Assembly (NCBI RefSeq): GCF_014212495.1
Contig: NZ_JACKZC010000002.1
Coordinates: 62,001-126,000 of the forward strand
DNA length: 64,000 nt
Source of the DNA: Pontibacter sp. Tf4
Lineage (GTDB): Bacteria; Bacteroidota; Bacteroidia; Cytophagales; Hymenobacteraceae
Reading direction: 5' to 3'
Part shown: positions 63,315-64,000 of the stretch, in pieces
How the letters are laid out: the number at the start of each line of letters is the position of its first letter
Numbering within the stretch: position 1 is the stretch's first letter
Notes under the pieces: generated by a model
Told to the model about the DNA's origin: nothing
The model's input: the letters and a program-made list of their open reading frames with translations, nothing else
The model's database searches: none
Position numbers and translations under genes: made by a program

Positions 63315-64000
63315 CTACTTACCGATGCAGAATTTTGTAAAGATATTGTCCAGCAGGTCGTCGGTGGTGATCTCGCCTGTTATCTCGCCTAAACTATAAA
63401 GGGCTCTGCGGATGTCGGCTGCTACTAGGTCGCCGCTCATGCCGAGGGCCAGGCCGTTGAGCACATCATCCAAAGCAGTGTAGGTTTTATTCAGGCTGTC
63501 GACGTGGCGAAGGTTGGTAACTATAGTTTGCTGCTGGGTATTCAGCTTGCCCAGGTTCACTTTCTCTACCAGGGCCTCCTTCAGCACGTCCATGTTTGCT
63601 CCTTCGGCAGCCGAGATCTTCACCAGCCCTTCCAGGCTGTCGAAAGCGGAAAGCACAGCCGGCGAAGCTTCGTCTATTTTATTGGCCACAGGCAGTATCG
63701 GGAGTTTTTTCGGATTGAGCTTCTCCAATTCGTCCTGCACTTCCCCGGGGGTAGTGGTGGTAATATCAAACAGGTATACGATCAGCGACGACTGGCTGAG
63801 CTTCTGCATGGTACGCTCCACGCCAATAGCTTCTACTTTGTCGGTGGTTTCGCGCAGGCCGGCCGTATCAATAAAGCGGAACGTTATGCCGTGCAGGTTG
63901 ATCTCATCCTCAATAAAGTCGCGCGTAGTGCCCGGCACATCCGATACAATGGCTTTTTCCTCGTTCAGTAATTGGTTGAGCAGGGTTGATTTGCCGGCAT
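63315..64000 (-). CDS. mnmE: tRNA-modifying GTPase MnmE, C-terminal part
   Basis: The frame is open to base 64000, past the ATG at 63938, so this is the last ~228 codons of a longer gene. G1 AGKSTLLNQLLNEEKAIVSD, G2/G3 VPGTTRDFIEDEINLHGITFRFIDTAGLRET, G4 PVANKID and the invariant C-terminal FCIGK (Cys in CIGK) are present. MnmE works with GidA/MnmG on the wobble uridine of tRNAs. N-terminal THF-binding and helical domains lie outside the window. Confidence 0.95.
   Translation of the reverse strand, partial: AGKSTLLNQLLNEEKAIVSDVPGTTRDFIEDEINLHGITFRFIDTAGLRETTDKVEAIGVERTMQKLSQSSLIVYLFDITTTTPGEVQDELEKLNPKKLPILPVANKIDEASPAVLSAFDSLEGLVKISAAEGANMDVLKEALVEKVNLGKLNTQQQTIVTNLRHVDSLNKTYTALDDVLNGLALGMSGDLVAADIRRALYSLGEITGEITTDDLLDNIFTKFCIGK

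Overview
The window looks like chromosomal DNA of a Bacteroidota bacterium of the Hymenobacteraceae type (Pontibacter-like). The evidence is a C-terminal T9SS sorting domain of the gliding-motility type (32039-34579), a PorE-like OmpA protein, DUF4296/DUF4920/DUF2147 proteins, LytTR signalling, promoters of the Bacteroidota form TTG-N19/20-TAnnTTTG, and a near absence of Shine-Dalgarno sequences. The assignment is by family content, not by a database match. I see no rRNA or tRNA genes, CRISPR array or transposase.

Layout. 1-4.9 kb: DUF2750 fragment, YggS, a short bat-type cluster (DUF58, membrane protein, BatA), a DUF4296 lipoprotein and CsaA. 5-9 kb: FAD-Rieske oxidoreductase, DUF922 protein, MATE exporter. 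8.8-14.1 kb: an ergothioneine cluster (egtB-egtD-aminotransferase), menC and a sirtuin. 14.8-15.8 kb: repeat-rich gap. 15.8-18.5 kb: a polyferredoxin and FAD reductase pair. 18.7-21.1 kb: four genes for disordered hydrophilic proteins, three of them Tyr/Arg/Asn-rich. 21-29 kb: SRPBCC protein, dapA, an AT-rich island of three unknown genes, a LytS/LytTR pair and ligA. 30-36.5 kb: small lipoproteins, an orphan oxidase subunit III, a large T9SS cargo protein and a Gre-like protein. 36.7-37.1 kb: an apparent structured RNA. 37.1-43.7 kb: NlpC/P60 protein, M61 peptidase, gdhA and three related STAS-like proteins. 43.8-50 kb: FKBP, IcmF, a PAS-LuxR regulator and a DUF1003 protein. 50-57 kb: lepA, CYTH, folD, queE and a PorE-like protein. 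57.7-64 kb: citrate synthase, a MaoC hydratase, an HNH endonuclease, a metallo-hydrolase and the C-terminal part of mnmE.

Three features are not explained by ordinary genes. (1) The palindrome CTATAG, usually extended to AACTATAG/CTATAGTT, occurs several times per kb in genes and gaps alike, like cyanobacterial HIP1 or an uptake signal. (2) Four intergenic regions carry the same mosaic of short repeat modules in the same internal order, two in each orientation. (3) At 36.73-37.09 kb a canonical promoter and a canonical terminator bound a ~310-nt transcript. It has a 14-bp long-range helix, a possible pseudoknot, and an 11-nt exact match to the complement of the usual 16S rRNA 3' end, in a phylum that rarely uses Shine-Dalgarno pairing.
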